A DNA stretch of 35,953 nt. Origin: Oscillospiraceae bacterium (GTDB lineage: Bacteria > Bacillota > Clostridia > Oscillospirales > Oscillospiraceae). Location: positions 1 through 35,953 of the forward strand of contig JAFYNQ010000031.1 in the NCBI GenBank assembly GCA_017548065.1, read 5' to 3'. Both the position numbers and the translations under genes were made by a program. The notes beneath the pieces are model-generated. The model did not search any database. It was not told the origin of the DNA and saw nothing but the letters and a program-made list of their open reading frames with translations. Every line of letters starts with the position of its first letter. The stretch's first letter is position 1. Positions 24,305-32,440 of the stretch are shown one piece after another.

Positions 24305-24390
24305 GACTTGCGACAGACTGGGCAAAAACGGGAGATAATTATGGAGAAGACACTCATTGACGACGTTTTGGCCATCAAATTTGGATAAAA

Positions 24391-24427
24391 CAAGGGGTTG
24401 CCTTAATTGTAATTAGGCAACCCCTTG
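24391..24427 (+). terminator. Terminator-like hairpin
   Basis: A 13-bp perfect stem CAAGGGGTTGCCT with AGGCAACCCCTTG encloses an 11-base AT loop. The downstream T tract is weak (ATATCTGTTGTT). It would end the lipoprotein transcript. Confidence 0.65.
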
Positions 24428-24630
24428 AATATCTGTTGTTATACTATCCCCTCAAACCGCAGGGAGATGCACGCAGACGCGTGATGAGATACAGCCCCAT
24501 AGGGGTGATAATATACACCACGCTTCGCTCGTTGCATAAATTCCACCGACCAATCGCACATCGCTTTGCTCGTTCTCTTGGGTGTCATTTATCAAACCGC
24601 TGGTTCTCGTCCATCCGTCATTAAACAAGA

Positions 24631-24656
24631 AAACCCCATCCGGGTGGATGGGGTTT
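24631..24656 (-). terminator. Duplicate copy of the tRNA terminator
   Basis: An 11-bp stem AAACCCCATCC-GGGT-GGATGGGGTTT in the left unit of the tandem duplication, identical to the copy at 24799. T-rich flanks on both sides could let it work in both directions. Confidence 0.75.
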
Positions 24657-24798
24657 CTTATTTGGTGGAGACTACTGGACTACGACTCGCTTCGCTCGCT
24701 GCATAAATTCCACCGACCAATCGCACATCGCTTTGCTTGTGCTCTTGGGGTGTCATTTATCGAACCGCTGGTTCTCGTCCATCCGTCATTAAACAAGA

Positions 24799-24824
24799 AA
24801 ACCCCATCCGGGTGGATGGGGTTT
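24799..24824 (-). terminator. Terminator of tRNA-Val
   Basis: The stem AAACCCCATCC-GGGT-GGATGGGGTTT lies six bases beyond the encoded CCA end. On the minus strand it is followed by TCTTGTTT. Confidence 0.85.
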
Positions 24825-24830
24825 CTTATT

Positions 24831-24907
24831 TGGTGGAGACTACTGGACTCGAACCAGTGACCTCATGCGTGTGAAGCATGCGCTCTAACCAGCTGAGCTA
24901 AGCCTCC
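24831..24907 (-). tRNA. tRNA-Val(CAC)
   Basis: The minus strand gives a complete cloverleaf: acceptor GGAGGCT with AGTCTCC (one G-T pair), D arm GCTCAGCTGGTTAGAGC, anticodon stem CATGC/GCATG around TTCACAC with anticodon CAC, T arm ACTGGTTCGAGTCCAGT, and an encoded CCA end. It reads the valine codon GTG. A promoter and a terminator flank it. Confidence 0.96.
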
Positions 24908-24918
24908 ATGCGGATAAT

Positions 24919-24946
24919 ATTATAGCATAAAAGAGGGAAAAGTCAA
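24919..24946 (-). promoter_or_regulatory. Sigma-A promoter of tRNA-Val
   Basis: TTGACT (24941-24946), 16-base spacer, TATAAT (24919-24924) on the minus strand, 12 bases before the tRNA 5' end. Confidence 0.85.
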
Positions 24947-24984
24947 GATGTTTTTTCGTTTGTTATGAAGTTTTGAAAAGGAAA

Positions 24985-25011
24985 GCGGACACCCCCGTGG
25001 GAGGTGTCCGC
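24985..25011 (-). terminator. Terminator of the acyl-CoA operon
   Basis: A nine-base-pair stem GCGGACACC with GGTGTCCGC around a nine-base loop, followed on the minus strand by TTTCCTTTTC, lies 22 bases after the last gene of the operon. Confidence 0.88.
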
Positions 25012-25033
25012 ATTGCGCTTTTGTACGGAACGA

Positions 25034-25780
25034 TCAGGTGCAGGAGGCGCCGCCGCTGACCATGATGGTCTGACCGGTGACCCAGCTGGAATCGTCGGTG
25101 CAGAGGAAGGCAGCCACAGTTGCGATCTCGTCGGGATCACCCAGGCGCTGCATGGGCAGACGGGCGATGGCGGCATTCAGCTTTTCCTCACCGATGGCGC
25201 GCATCATATCGGTGTCAATGTGACCGGGGGCGATGCAGTTGACACGGACGTTCTTGCGACCCAGCTCCTTGCCCAGGGTACGGGTGAAGCCCTGTAGCGC
25301 AGCCTTGGTGGCAGCGTAGTTGGCCTGACCGGGATTGCCCAGCAGAGAGGTGGAGGAAATGTTGACAATAGCGCCACTCTCCTGGTCACGCATAAGAGGC
25401 ACAACAAACTTACAGAGATTGTAAACACCGTTCAGGTTGATGTCAATAACAGTATGCCACTCCTCGTCGGTCATCTTGTGGAAGATGCGGTCACGGGTGA
25501 CACCGGCATTGTTGATCAGCACGTCAATTCTGCCGAACTTGGCGAGAGTCTCATCCACAGCGGCCTTGACCATATCAGAATCCGCAACGTTACACTTAAC
25601 GGCAATGACCTTCTCGCCGGTGGGATCCAGCTCCTTGGCGGTCGCCTTTGCCAGTTCCAGATCCCATTCCAAAATGGCAACACCGGCAGCCTGCTCCAGC
25701 AGGAAACGCTTGGCAATGGCCTTACCGATGCCCTTACCGGCGCCGGTAACGATACAGTACTTACCTTCCAGATTTCTCAT
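25034..25780 (-). CDS. Short-chain dehydrogenase/reductase, FabG/PhaB-like (SDR 1)
   Basis: This 248-residue classical SDR has the nucleotide-binding TGAGKGIG at residues 12-19, NNAG at 90-93 and the catalytic Ser142, Tyr155, Lys159. Closest in pattern are 3-oxoacyl-ACP and acetoacetyl-CoA reductases. In this operon it most likely interconverts 3-oxoacyl-CoA and 3-hydroxyacyl-CoA with NAD(P)H. It shares KELDPTG and KCNVA with SDR 2 of the same operon, so the two are paralogues. It is the last gene, 13 bases after a crotonase, and a terminator follows. The ATG follows AAGGAGTGTAATACT. Confidence 0.92.
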   Translation of the reverse strand: MRNLEGKYCIVTGAGKGIGKAIAKRFLLEQAAGVAILEWDLELAKATAKELDPTGEKVIAVKCNVADSDMVKAAVDETLAKFGRIDVLINNAGVTRDRIFHKMTDEEWHTVIDINLNGVYNLCKFVVPLMRDQESGAIVNISSTSLLGNPGQANYAATKAALQGFTRTLGKELGRKNVRVNCIAPGHIDTDMMRAIGEEKLNAAIARLPMQRLGDPDEIATVAAFLCTDDSSWVTGQTIMVSGGASCT

Positions 25781-25793
25781 AGTATTACACTCC

Positions 25794-26567
25794 TTAACGG
25801 TTTTTAAATTTCGGTTGACGTTTTTCCTTCAGTGCGGTGATGCCTTCCTTGCCGTCCTCACTGCGGCAGGCAAAGAGACTGCCACGGTCTTCTCTGCGCA
25901 TGCCGGCGGCAAACAGCTCCTCACGGAACTGATGGAATACCTGCTTTGCAGCAGCCAGGGAACGGGGGGCTTTTGTGGCCATAAGATGGGCAAGCTCCAA
26001 AGCGTCGTTGATGAGCTCGTCCGGCTTGCTTACCTTCTGCACCAGACCCATATCCTTTGCTTCCTGGCCGGACAGACGAGCGGCGGTGTAGAACATCAGC
26101 TTGGCATTGGCTTCACCAATAAGCCAGGGCAGTCTTGTCATACCGCCGTAAGCGGCGATAAGGCTCAGGTTTGCCTCGGTCAAAGCGATTTTTGCCGTTT
26201 CGGAGGCATAGCGGATGTCACAGCACAGCGCCAGCTCCAGGCCACCGCCCAGGCAGTGACCCTCAATGGCGGCAATGATGGGGACACGGACGTTTTCAAT
26301 GGAATTGTAAATATTTTGACCGATGATCGTATTCATGTCCCGGGGGAACTCCTTGAAGGTGTTCACGTCTGCGCCTGCGCAGAAGGCACGCTGGGAGCCG
26401 GTGAGGACAATGCACCGCATGGTGTCATCGTTTCCAAGTTCCATCAAAGCATCCCGCACCTCGTAAAGCATGTCGGGACTCATAAGATTCAGCGGCGGTC
26501 TGTCCATGGTTACCAAAGCAACACCGTCATCAAACCGCTGGATTTTCAGCAATGTATATTCTTTCAT
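25794..26567 (-). CDS. Enoyl-CoA hydratase/isomerase family protein (crotonase 1)
   Basis: This 257-residue crotonase has an oxyanion hole formed by FCAGAD and CLGGGLELALCCD, and both catalytic glutamates of enoyl-CoA hydratase: Glu111 in GGLELA and Glu131 in ALTEANLS. It should hydrate 2-enoyl-CoA to 3-hydroxyacyl-CoA or run the reverse. The chosen ATG overlaps the stop of crotonase 2 by four bases (ATGA) and has GGAG eight bases upstream; an earlier in-frame ATG lacks a ribosome site. Confidence 0.92.
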   Translation of the reverse strand: MKEYTLLKIQRFDDGVALVTMDRPPLNLMSPDMLYEVRDALMELGNDDTMRCIVLTGSQRAFCAGADVNTFKEFPRDMNTIIGQNIYNSIENVRVPIIAAIEGHCLGGGLELALCCDIRYASETAKIALTEANLSLIAAYGGMTRLPWLIGEANAKLMFYTAARLSGQEAKDMGLVQKVSKPDELINDALELAHLMATKAPRSLAAAKQVFHQFREELFAAGMRREDRGSLFACRSEDGKEGITALKEKRQPKFKNR

Positions 26568-27370
26568 TTCAATGTCTCCCATCGCTTGAAGGGTGCCATA
26601 TCAAATACCGGCTCTCTCTTTTCCAGCTTTGCACGGGCGCACTCGCCGCGGTTGGGGTCGGGTCCCAGCAGCTCGTCGTTGCCTCTTGCACGCATACGGG
26701 ACTGCAGCTCCACCACGTCAAACTGCTCCAGCTCACTCTCAATCATGGTGATCTTGGAAGCCCACACAGCAGGGGGGTACTGCTTGGCGATCTTCTTGGC
26801 AACTGCCATGGCAGCGTCAAACAGCTGCTCCTTGGGTACCACCTCATGCACAACACCCCAGTGCTTCAGTTCTTCGGCAGTGAAGGGGGTAGCGGTGTAG
26901 AAATGATAGCGTGCCACCTTATCCGGCACGATCCGCTTCAGCCACACGGGGCCACCCACGGTACCCACGGTGATCTCCGGGAAATTAAACAGTGCGTCCT
27001 CTGCTGCCACCACCACGTCACAAAGGCTGGCGTAGGCGAAGCCCATGCCGATCACGTGACCGTGAACGGCTGCCACCACCGGCACACGGCAGCGGTACAG
27101 CGCATGGAAGGAAGCGTCAATGGTGGGATTCACACGGCTGCGGAATTCGGGATCCTTGGACTGACCGGCTTCCTTCAGGTCGTGACCTGCGGAGAAGCAG
27201 CGGTTTTCGGCACGGAGGATCACACAGTACACATCGGTACGGGTGTTAAGAGACTCAAAAATCTCCCGAAGATCCAGACGGATGGATTCACACACTGCAT
27301 TGACCGGGGGTCGGTCAATGGTGACCACACCAATGTGGTCTTTAACTTCAAATTTTACAAATTCACCCAT
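26564..27370 (-). CDS. Crotonase-family protein lacking one hydratase glutamate (crotonase 2)
   Basis: This 268-residue protein has the crotonase fold with CoA and oxyanion-hole segments RCFSAGHDL and GHVIGMGFAYASLCD, and the second catalytic acid Glu132 in NFPEITVG. The first hydratase glutamate is replaced by alanine (Ala112), and the usual GGG is GMG. A standard hydratase reaction is therefore doubtful; isomerase, hydrolase, lyase or ring-cleaving crotonase chemistry is possible. The ATG at 27370 follows GAGG nine bases upstream and lies 11 bases after the thiolase 1 stop. It is translationally coupled to crotonase 1. Confidence 0.88.
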   Translation of the reverse strand: MGEFVKFEVKDHIGVVTIDRPPVNAVCESIRLDLREIFESLNTRTDVYCVILRAENRCFSAGHDLKEAGQSKDPEFRSRVNPTIDASFHALYRCRVPVVAAVHGHVIGMGFAYASLCDVVVAAEDALFNFPEITVGTVGGPVWLKRIVPDKVARYHFYTATPFTAEELKHWGVVHEVVPKEQLFDAAMAVAKKIAKQYPPAVWASKITMIESELEQFDVVELQSRMRARGNDELLGPDPNRGECARAKLEKREPVFDMAPFKRWETLK

Positions 27371-27381
27371 AGTTATGTACC

Positions 27382-28542
27382 TCAATTACAGTTTTCAAAA
27401 ATTGCCGCAACACCCTGACCGCCGCCAACACAGAAGGTAATGGCACAGCGCTCACCGCCCTGACGGGCAAAAATGCCGGCGGCCTTGGCAACCAGACTGA
27501 TGCCGGTGGCGGAGTAGGGATGACCCAGGGCAATGCCGCCGCCACGGATGTTCAAGATCTCGGTGGGGATGTCCAGCTCACGCTGCACAGCCAGGGTCTG
27601 GCAGGCGAAGGCCTCGTTGCACTCAATGAAGGAGAAATCCTTCACTGTCATGCCGTTGCGCTTCATCACCTTCTGCATGGCAGGAATCGGGCCAAGACCC
27701 ATATAACGGGGATCCACACCTGCCACCGCAAAGTCCACAAACCGCAGCAGCGGCTTCAGACCCAGGCTTCGTGCCTTTTCCTCTTCCATCAGCACGCAGG
27801 CAGCGGCGCCGTCATTGAGCGGCGAGCAGTTGCCGCCGGTGCAGACACCGCCTGCCACCGGGCGCAGCTTTGCCAGCGCCTCCACAGTGGTGCCGGGACG
27901 GAGGATCTCATCACGGTCAACAATAATGGGATCGCCCTTCCGCTGGGGAACGGAAATGGGGACGATATGCTCGGGATACAAGCCCTCTTCATAGCCCAGG
28001 CAAGCCAGGTTCTGGCTTCTTGCGGCGTATTCGTCACATTCTGCACGGGTGATGCCATACTTTGCTGCCACATTTTCCGCAGTGGTCAGCATGTTGGGAT
28101 CACCGTAAGGCTCCTTGGGACTACTGTACTGGAAATTCAGTCGGGGCATGCCACCCTCGTAGGGGTTGTCATTTTGCAGATAGAAATATCTTCGGGAATC
28201 CTGCTCCACGCCGCCGGCCATATACACATCGCCGCCGCCGGTGGTGATCATGGCGCAGGCGGTGGTAATGGCGCTCAGACCGGTGCCGCAGCCACGGTTG
28301 ACGGTGAGGCAGGCAGTGTTAACACTCATACCGGCATGCAGCCATACATAACGGGCAGGTGTGAGAAACAGTGGGATATTGCCCCAAATGTTCTCTTCCA
28401 CCATCTCCGAGGAGATACCGGCACGGGCGATGGCTTCTTTGATGACCGCATCGGTCATATCCAGCCGATCAATGGACTTGAATACACCGCCCATTTTGCC
28501 CACGGGGGTACGCACCGCGGAGACCAAAACAGCATTTCTCAT
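27382..28542 (-). CDS. Acetyl-CoA acetyltransferase family thiolase (thiolase 1)
   Basis: This 386-residue thiolase has the acyl-accepting Cys85 in [10 protein letters not shown], the NEAF motif in [10 protein letters not shown], His341 in [14 protein letters not shown] and Cys371 in CVGGGQG. It condenses or cleaves acyl-CoA units. It is the same length as thiolase 2 and shares long segments with it ([20 protein letters not shown]), so the two arose by duplication within the operon. The ATG follows AGAGGTAACACT; the SDR 2 stop is 11 bases upstream. Confidence 0.94.
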   Translation of the reverse strand: MRNAVLVSAVRTPVGKMGGVFKSIDRLDMTDAVIKEAIARAGISSEMVEENIWGNIPLFLTPARYVWLHAGMSVNTACLTVNRGCGTGLSAITTACAMITTGGGDVYMAGGVEQDSRRYFYLQNDNPYEGGMPRLNFQYSSPKEPYGDPNMLTTAENVAAKYGITRAECDEYAARSQNLACLGYEEGLYPEHIVPISVPQRKGDPIIVDRDEILRPGTTVEALAKLRPVAGGVCTGGNCSPLNDGAAACVLMEEEKARSLGLKPLLRFVDFAVAGVDPRYMGLGPIPAMQKVMKRNGMTVKDFSFIECNEAFACQTLAVQRELDIPTEILNIRGGGIALGHPYSATGISLVAKAAGIFARQGGERCAITFCVGGGQGVAAIFENCN

Positions 28543-28553
28543 AGTGTTACCTC

Positions 28554-29300
28554 TTACAGACACATTCTGCCGTCGGTGACGATCATGCGCTCACCGTTGA
28601 CGAAGGAGGAGTCATCGCTGGCAAGGAAGGAGACAACAGCGGCCAGCTCCGCAACCTCAGCGGGACGGCAACGGGGGAAGGCTGCCATCTTCTTTTTCAG
28701 CAGCTCCGGCTCCACAGCAGTGATCATGTCCGTTGCCACTGCGGCAGGACAGACAGCGTTGGCGGTGATGTTATACTTGGCATATTCCTTGGCAAGCACA
28801 CGGGACAGCGCTACAACGCCGTGCTTTGCGGCAGCGTAGTTGCTCTGGCCATGTGAGCCCATAAAGCCCATGGAGGACATGTTGACGATCTTGCCGTACT
28901 GACGCTCGATCATGCCGGGCAGCACCTGCTTACAGCAGTAGAACAGAGCGCTCAGGTCAATCTTCAGCACCAGCTCCCAGTCCTCCACCGGCATCTTGAT
29001 GATGGTACGGTCACGGATGATACCGGCATTGTTGACCAAAATGTCCACTCTGCCGAACTTGGCAATGATCTCTGCAAAGCAGCGCTCCACATCCTGGGGA
29101 TTTGCAACATTGCACTTAAAGGCAAAGGCACGGGTGCCGGTGGGATCCAGCTCCTTTGCGGTGGCCTCTGCGGCCTCCAGATTCAGGTCTACCAGAGCGA
29201 CGGCATCCACACCGTCCTCCAGGAAGCGCTTTACAACACCGGCGCCGATGCCTTGTGCAGCACCGGTAACAACGGCGAACTTTCCACTTAATTTACCCAT
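28554..29300 (-). CDS. Short-chain dehydrogenase/reductase, FabG/PhaB-like (SDR 2)
   Basis: This 248-residue SDR has TGAAQGIG at residues 12-19, NNAG at 90-93 and Ser142, Tyr155, Lys159, the same positions as SDR 1. Likely activity is NAD(P)-dependent oxidoreduction of a 3-hydroxy/3-oxoacyl-CoA or a ring hydroxyl group. The presence of two such enzymes with a HAD-type dehydrogenase in one operon hints at different stereochemistry or substrates. The ATG follows AGGAGGTATGACAA. Confidence 0.92.
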   Translation of the reverse strand: MGKLSGKFAVVTGAAQGIGAGVVKRFLEDGVDAVALVDLNLEAAEATAKELDPTGTRAFAFKCNVANPQDVERCFAEIIAKFGRVDILVNNAGIIRDRTIIKMPVEDWELVLKIDLSALFYCCKQVLPGMIERQYGKIVNMSSMGFMGSHGQSNYAAAKHGVVALSRVLAKEYAKYNITANAVCPAAVATDMITAVEPELLKKKMAAFPRCRPAEVAELAAVVSFLASDDSSFVNGERMIVTDGRMCL

Positions 29301-29313
29301 TTGTCATACCTCC

Positions 29314-29949
29314 TTACACGGTGAGCTTGCTGTGGAATACCTTCACAGCCTGGCTGTGGAAGGGTCTTCCTGCTTCAGAGGTCAGCAGCAGAACGGTGTC
29401 TGCGACCTCTTCGGCGGTGGCATCACTATTGGGGGTCACGGCGCTGGTGGTAATGGTGTACTTTTCTGTCTCACGGGCGGCAGAGTAGGTGAAGCCCAGA
29501 GCAGCGCCCTTAGTGGTGGCGTAGGCGGCATTGCCCACAACACCGTTGGCGGCTACGTCGGAGAAGACGATGATCTTGCCGGTCTGCCGCTCCTTCATGT
29601 CCAGTGCCACCTGCTTGGTGCAGTAGAACAGACTGTGGGCATTGACGGCGATGATCCGATCCCACTCCTCGTAAGAGGTCTCCAGCAATGTTTTGCCGCA
29701 GGCAGCAGCCGGGTTGTGGATGAGAATATCCACGGGACCAATGTCCGCTTTGATGGCGGCGAAGGCCTTTTCCACATCTTCATAAACACCGATATCGCAG
29801 GTGTAGCAAACAGCGCCGGGCAGCTGGGCTTCGGTCTCGGTCAGAACCACGACTTTGGCGCCTGCGGCGGCGTACTTTTCGGCCATGGCCTCGGTATTGG
29901 GCTGGATGCCACCGGTGATGACGACCAGCTTATTGGTAAATTCTCCCAT
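29314..29949 (-). CDS. Divergent short-chain dehydrogenase with altered cofactor motifs (SDR 3)
   Basis: At 211 residues this is shorter than SDR 1 and 2. The catalytic Ser130, Tyr143 and Lys147 are kept with the normal 13- and 4-residue spacing. The glycine-rich TGxxxGIG is TGGIQPNT (12-19) and NNAG is HNPA (78-81). Binding of NAD(P) may be changed or lost, as in SDR-fold proteins that act as lyases, isomerases or non-enzymatic partners. The ATG at 29949 has GGAG eight bases upstream; a GTG nine bases earlier overlaps it. It sits 12 bases after thiolase 2. Confidence 0.88.
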   Translation of the reverse strand: MGEFTNKLVVITGGIQPNTEAMAEKYAAAGAKVVVLTETEAQLPGAVCYTCDIGVYEDVEKAFAAIKADIGPVDILIHNPAAACGKTLLETSYEEWDRIIAVNAHSLFYCTKQVALDMKERQTGKIIVFSDVAANGVVGNAAYATTKGAALGFTYSAARETEKYTITTSAVTPNSDATAEEVADTVLLLTSEAGRPFHSQAVKVFHSKLTV

Positions 29950-29961
29950 GATATTCACTCC

Positions 29962-31122
29962 TTAACATTTTTCAAAGATGGCAGCAACACCCTGACCGCC
30001 GCCACAGCAGAAGGAAATGGCGCAGCGCTCAAAGTCATTGCGGGCAAAGATGCCGGCAGCCTTGGCAGCCAGGTTGACACCGGTAGCGGAGTAGGGGTGA
30101 CCCAGGGCGATGGCGCCGCCACGGATGTTCAGCTTCTCCATAGGGATCTCCAGCTCACGCTGTACAGCCAGTGTCTGTGCGGCAAAGGCTTCGTTGACCT
30201 CAATGAAATCAAAATCGTTGACGGTCATGCCGTTTCGTGCCATGAGCTTTCGCATGGCGTTGACCGGGCCCATACCCATGTAACGGGGATCTACGCCGGT
30301 GGTGGCATAGTCCACAAACCGCATCAGGGGCTTCAGTCCCAGGCTCCGTGCCTTTTCCTCCTCCATCATAATGCAGGCAGCAGCGCCGTCATTGAGAGGG
30401 GATGCGTTACCGCCGGTAACAACACCGTCGGCAACGGGCTTCAGCTTGGCAAGGATCTCCGGGGTGGTGCCGGGGCGCAGGATCTCGTCACGGTCAATGA
30501 TAATGGGATCGGCCTTCTTTTGGGGAATGGTAATGGGAATAATATGCTCGGGGTAAATGCCTTCTTCATAACCCTGTAACGCAAGGGCCTGGCTTCTTGC
30601 GGCATAGGCATCGCAGTCTTCACGGCTGATGCCGAACTTTGCTGCCACGTTTTCTGCCGTCTGCACCATGCTGGGGTTGCCGAATTCCTGGGGGCTGGAC
30701 AGCTTCTTGACGATGCTGATGCCGCCGCCGGCATAGGGGTTGGAGGAGTTCACAAGATACACCGGCTTGGAGTCAAACTCCACACCGCCGCACATATACA
30801 CCTCACCGTAGCCGCCCTTGATGAACGTACCGGCCAGAGTGATGCCCGTAAGACCGGTGCCACAGGCACGGTTGATGGTGAGACCGGCAACCTCCACCGG
30901 CAGACCGGAGGCAAGCCAGCCGTAACGGGCAGGGGTACGGGCTTCCGGATTGTTGCCCAGGAGGACGTCATCCACTTCTGTCTCCCGACCCTCCAGGTTT
31001 GCCCGCTTCAGTGCTTCCAAAATACAAGGCTTCAGCAGATCCATTCTTTGAATGGTCTTGAATACACCGCCACGTTTGCCCACGGGGGTGCGTACTGCAG
31101 AAACCAGTACCGCATTTTTCAT
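29962..31122 (-). CDS. Acetyl-CoA acetyltransferase family thiolase (thiolase 2)
   Basis: This 386-residue thiolase carries Cys87 in NRACGTGLTG, EVNEAFAAQT, His342 in [14 protein letters not shown] and Cys372 in the CCGGGQG motif. It is a close paralogue of thiolase 1. The ATG follows AAGGACTACGCTT; longer in-frame starts lie across an intercistronic hairpin and have no ribosome site. The 55-base gap to thiolase 3 holds an 11-bp GC-rich hairpin. Confidence 0.94.
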   Translation of the reverse strand: MKNAVLVSAVRTPVGKRGGVFKTIQRMDLLKPCILEALKRANLEGRETEVDDVLLGNNPEARTPARYGWLASGLPVEVAGLTINRACGTGLTGITLAGTFIKGGYGEVYMCGGVEFDSKPVYLVNSSNPYAGGGISIVKKLSSPQEFGNPSMVQTAENVAAKFGISREDCDAYAARSQALALQGYEEGIYPEHIIPITIPQKKADPIIIDRDEILRPGTTPEILAKLKPVADGVVTGGNASPLNDGAAACIMMEEEKARSLGLKPLMRFVDYATTGVDPRYMGMGPVNAMRKLMARNGMTVNDFDFIEVNEAFAAQTLAVQRELEIPMEKLNIRGGAIALGHPYSATGVNLAAKAAGIFARNDFERCAISFCCGGGQGVAAIFEKC

Positions 31123-31144
31123 AAGCGTAGTCCTTTCTGAAAAT

Positions 31145-31169
31145 GCCCGGGGCGCAATGCGCCCCGGGC
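31145..31169 (-). other. Intercistronic GC-rich hairpin between thiolases 3 and 2
   Basis: GCCCGGGGCGC-AAT-GCGCCCCGGGC is a perfect 11-bp stem. On the minus strand only ATTTT follows, so it may be a leaky terminator or an RNA-processing or stability element. Confidence 0.75.
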
Positions 31170-31177
31170 TTCGGATG

Positions 31178-32380
31178 TTATCGACGCAGATTTTCAATCA
31201 AAGTGGTGACGCCCTGACCGCCGCCGCAGCAGGAGGAGAACAGACCGTAACGACCGCCGGAGCGTGCCAGCTCCTTCATGCAGAAGATGCCGATACGTGC
31301 GCCGGAAGCGCCGTTGGGGTGACCGAAGGAGATAGCGCCGCCGTTGGGGTTCCACTTCTCCTGATCAATGCTCTTGCCGGACTGGATCTCCATTTCACGG
31401 ATAACGCCCAGGTTCTGTGCAGCAAAGGCCTCGTTGCACTCAAACACATCAATGTCATCCACAGTCAGGCCGGCTCTCTGAATGGCCAGCAGGTTGGAGT
31501 AGGCAGGGCCGATACCCATAAGACGGGGCTCAACACCGTAGTCAGCGCCAACCACCCAACGGGCGTAAGGCTCGTAGCCCAGCTCCTTGGCCTTTTCGGC
31601 AGTCATCATCAGCACGAAGGCAGCGCCGTCGTTGAGGCCGGAAGCGTTACCGGCGGTGGTGACACCGTCGGGGTAGATGGAGCGCAGCTTTGCCAGACCT
31701 TCCATAGTGGTGGAGGGGCGCAGATGCTCGTCAGTGGTGAAAATGACCTCGGGGGTCTTCTTGGTAGCAGGGATGGTGATGGGGACGATCTCCTCGGTGA
31801 AATAGCCCTTTTCGGTGGCGGCAGCAGCACGTGCCTGGCTGCGGCAAGCAAATGCGTCGCAGTCCTCACGGGTGATGTCCCATTTCTTTGCCATAATGTC
31901 GGAGATCTCAATCATGGAGGCACGCTGCTTGGGATCGTCATGGATCACAGCGACCAGTGCCTGGGGGCCGATGCCCTTGTAGGGCTGCACAGTGGTGGAG
32001 TACTTCACGGTCTTGTTGCTGTGGGACTCAAAGCCACCGGCGATGACCACATCGGCAGCGCCTGCCAGGATCTTCCAGGCAGCGTGGTTCACAGAGTCAA
32101 TGGCAGAACCGCACTGCATTTCCACGAAGGAAGCGGAGGTCTCAAAGGGAAGACCGGCCTTCATGGTGATGTAACGGGCATGGCTCCAGCTGTAGCCACA
32201 GCCTGCGGCGGAGCCGCACATCAGGGAGTCAACCTTGCCGCCACGCTCATAAATGCCGGACTTGGCAACCAGAGCCTTTACGGTCATGGCAGCCAGGTTA
32301 GAGCCGGAAATATCACGGAGCGTGCCGCCCTGCTTACCGAAGGGGGTACGCATACCGTCAACAAATACTACTTCACGCAT
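31178..32380 (-). CDS. Thiolase family protein (thiolase 3)
   Basis: This 400-residue thiolase has Cys90 in EMQCGSAIDS, ECNEAFAAQN, His354 in GGAISFGHPNGASGAR and Cys384 in a CCGGGQG motif. It belongs to a different branch from thiolases 1 and 2, as shown by SAAGCGYSWSHARY and HPNGASG. Distinct chain-length or branched/ring substrate preference is likely. The ATG at 32380 has AGGAG nine bases upstream; the ATG six bases earlier is too close to it. GC-rich hairpins flank the gene on both sides. Confidence 0.93.
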   Translation of the reverse strand: MREVVFVDGMRTPFGKQGGTLRDISGSNLAAMTVKALVAKSGIYERGGKVDSLMCGSAAGCGYSWSHARYITMKAGLPFETSASFVEMQCGSAIDSVNHAAWKILAGAADVVIAGGFESHSNKTVKYSTTVQPYKGIGPQALVAVIHDDPKQRASMIEISDIMAKKWDITREDCDAFACRSQARAAAATEKGYFTEEIVPITIPATKKTPEVIFTTDEHLRPSTTMEGLAKLRSIYPDGVTTAGNASGLNDGAAFVLMMTAEKAKELGYEPYARWVVGADYGVEPRLMGIGPAYSNLLAIQRAGLTVDDIDVFECNEAFAAQNLGVIREMEIQSGKSIDQEKWNPNGGAISFGHPNGASGARIGIFCMKELARSGGRYGLFSSCCGGGQGVTTLIENLRR

Positions 32381-32404
32381 AATCATTTTCTCCTTTTTGC
32401 AGTG

Positions 32405-32423
32405 GGGCAGGTAGCGCCTGCCC
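32405..32423 (-). other. Intercistronic hairpin between HAD and thiolase 3
   Basis: GGGCAGG-TAGCG-CCTGCCC forms a seven-base-pair stem in the 60-base gap. On the minus strand CACTGCAAAAAGGAG follows rather than a T tract, so an RNA stability or processing role is more likely than termination. Confidence 0.65.
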
Positions 32424-32440
32424 GTTAAATATATTCGGAA

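Larger units (their letters stand above)
24521..24849. repeat. Tandem duplication of the region downstream of tRNA-Val
   Basis: Units at 24521-24681 and 24688-24849 are nearly identical with a few substitutions and one indel. Each contains the same terminator hairpin, and each ends with TGGTGGAGACTACTGGACT, the complement of the tRNA 3' end. Only the right-hand copy continues into a whole tRNA. I find no gene in either copy. Confidence 0.92.

Noticed and set aside
24341..24388. 15-codon reading frame with a ribosome-site-like GGGAG after the SGNH gene
   Set aside because: Too short to support; it could be a gene remnant, but nothing recognisable remains.
24436..24860. Short plus-strand open frames with repeated protein sequence
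   Set aside because: They are translations of the tandem tRNA-flank duplication and terminator hairpins.
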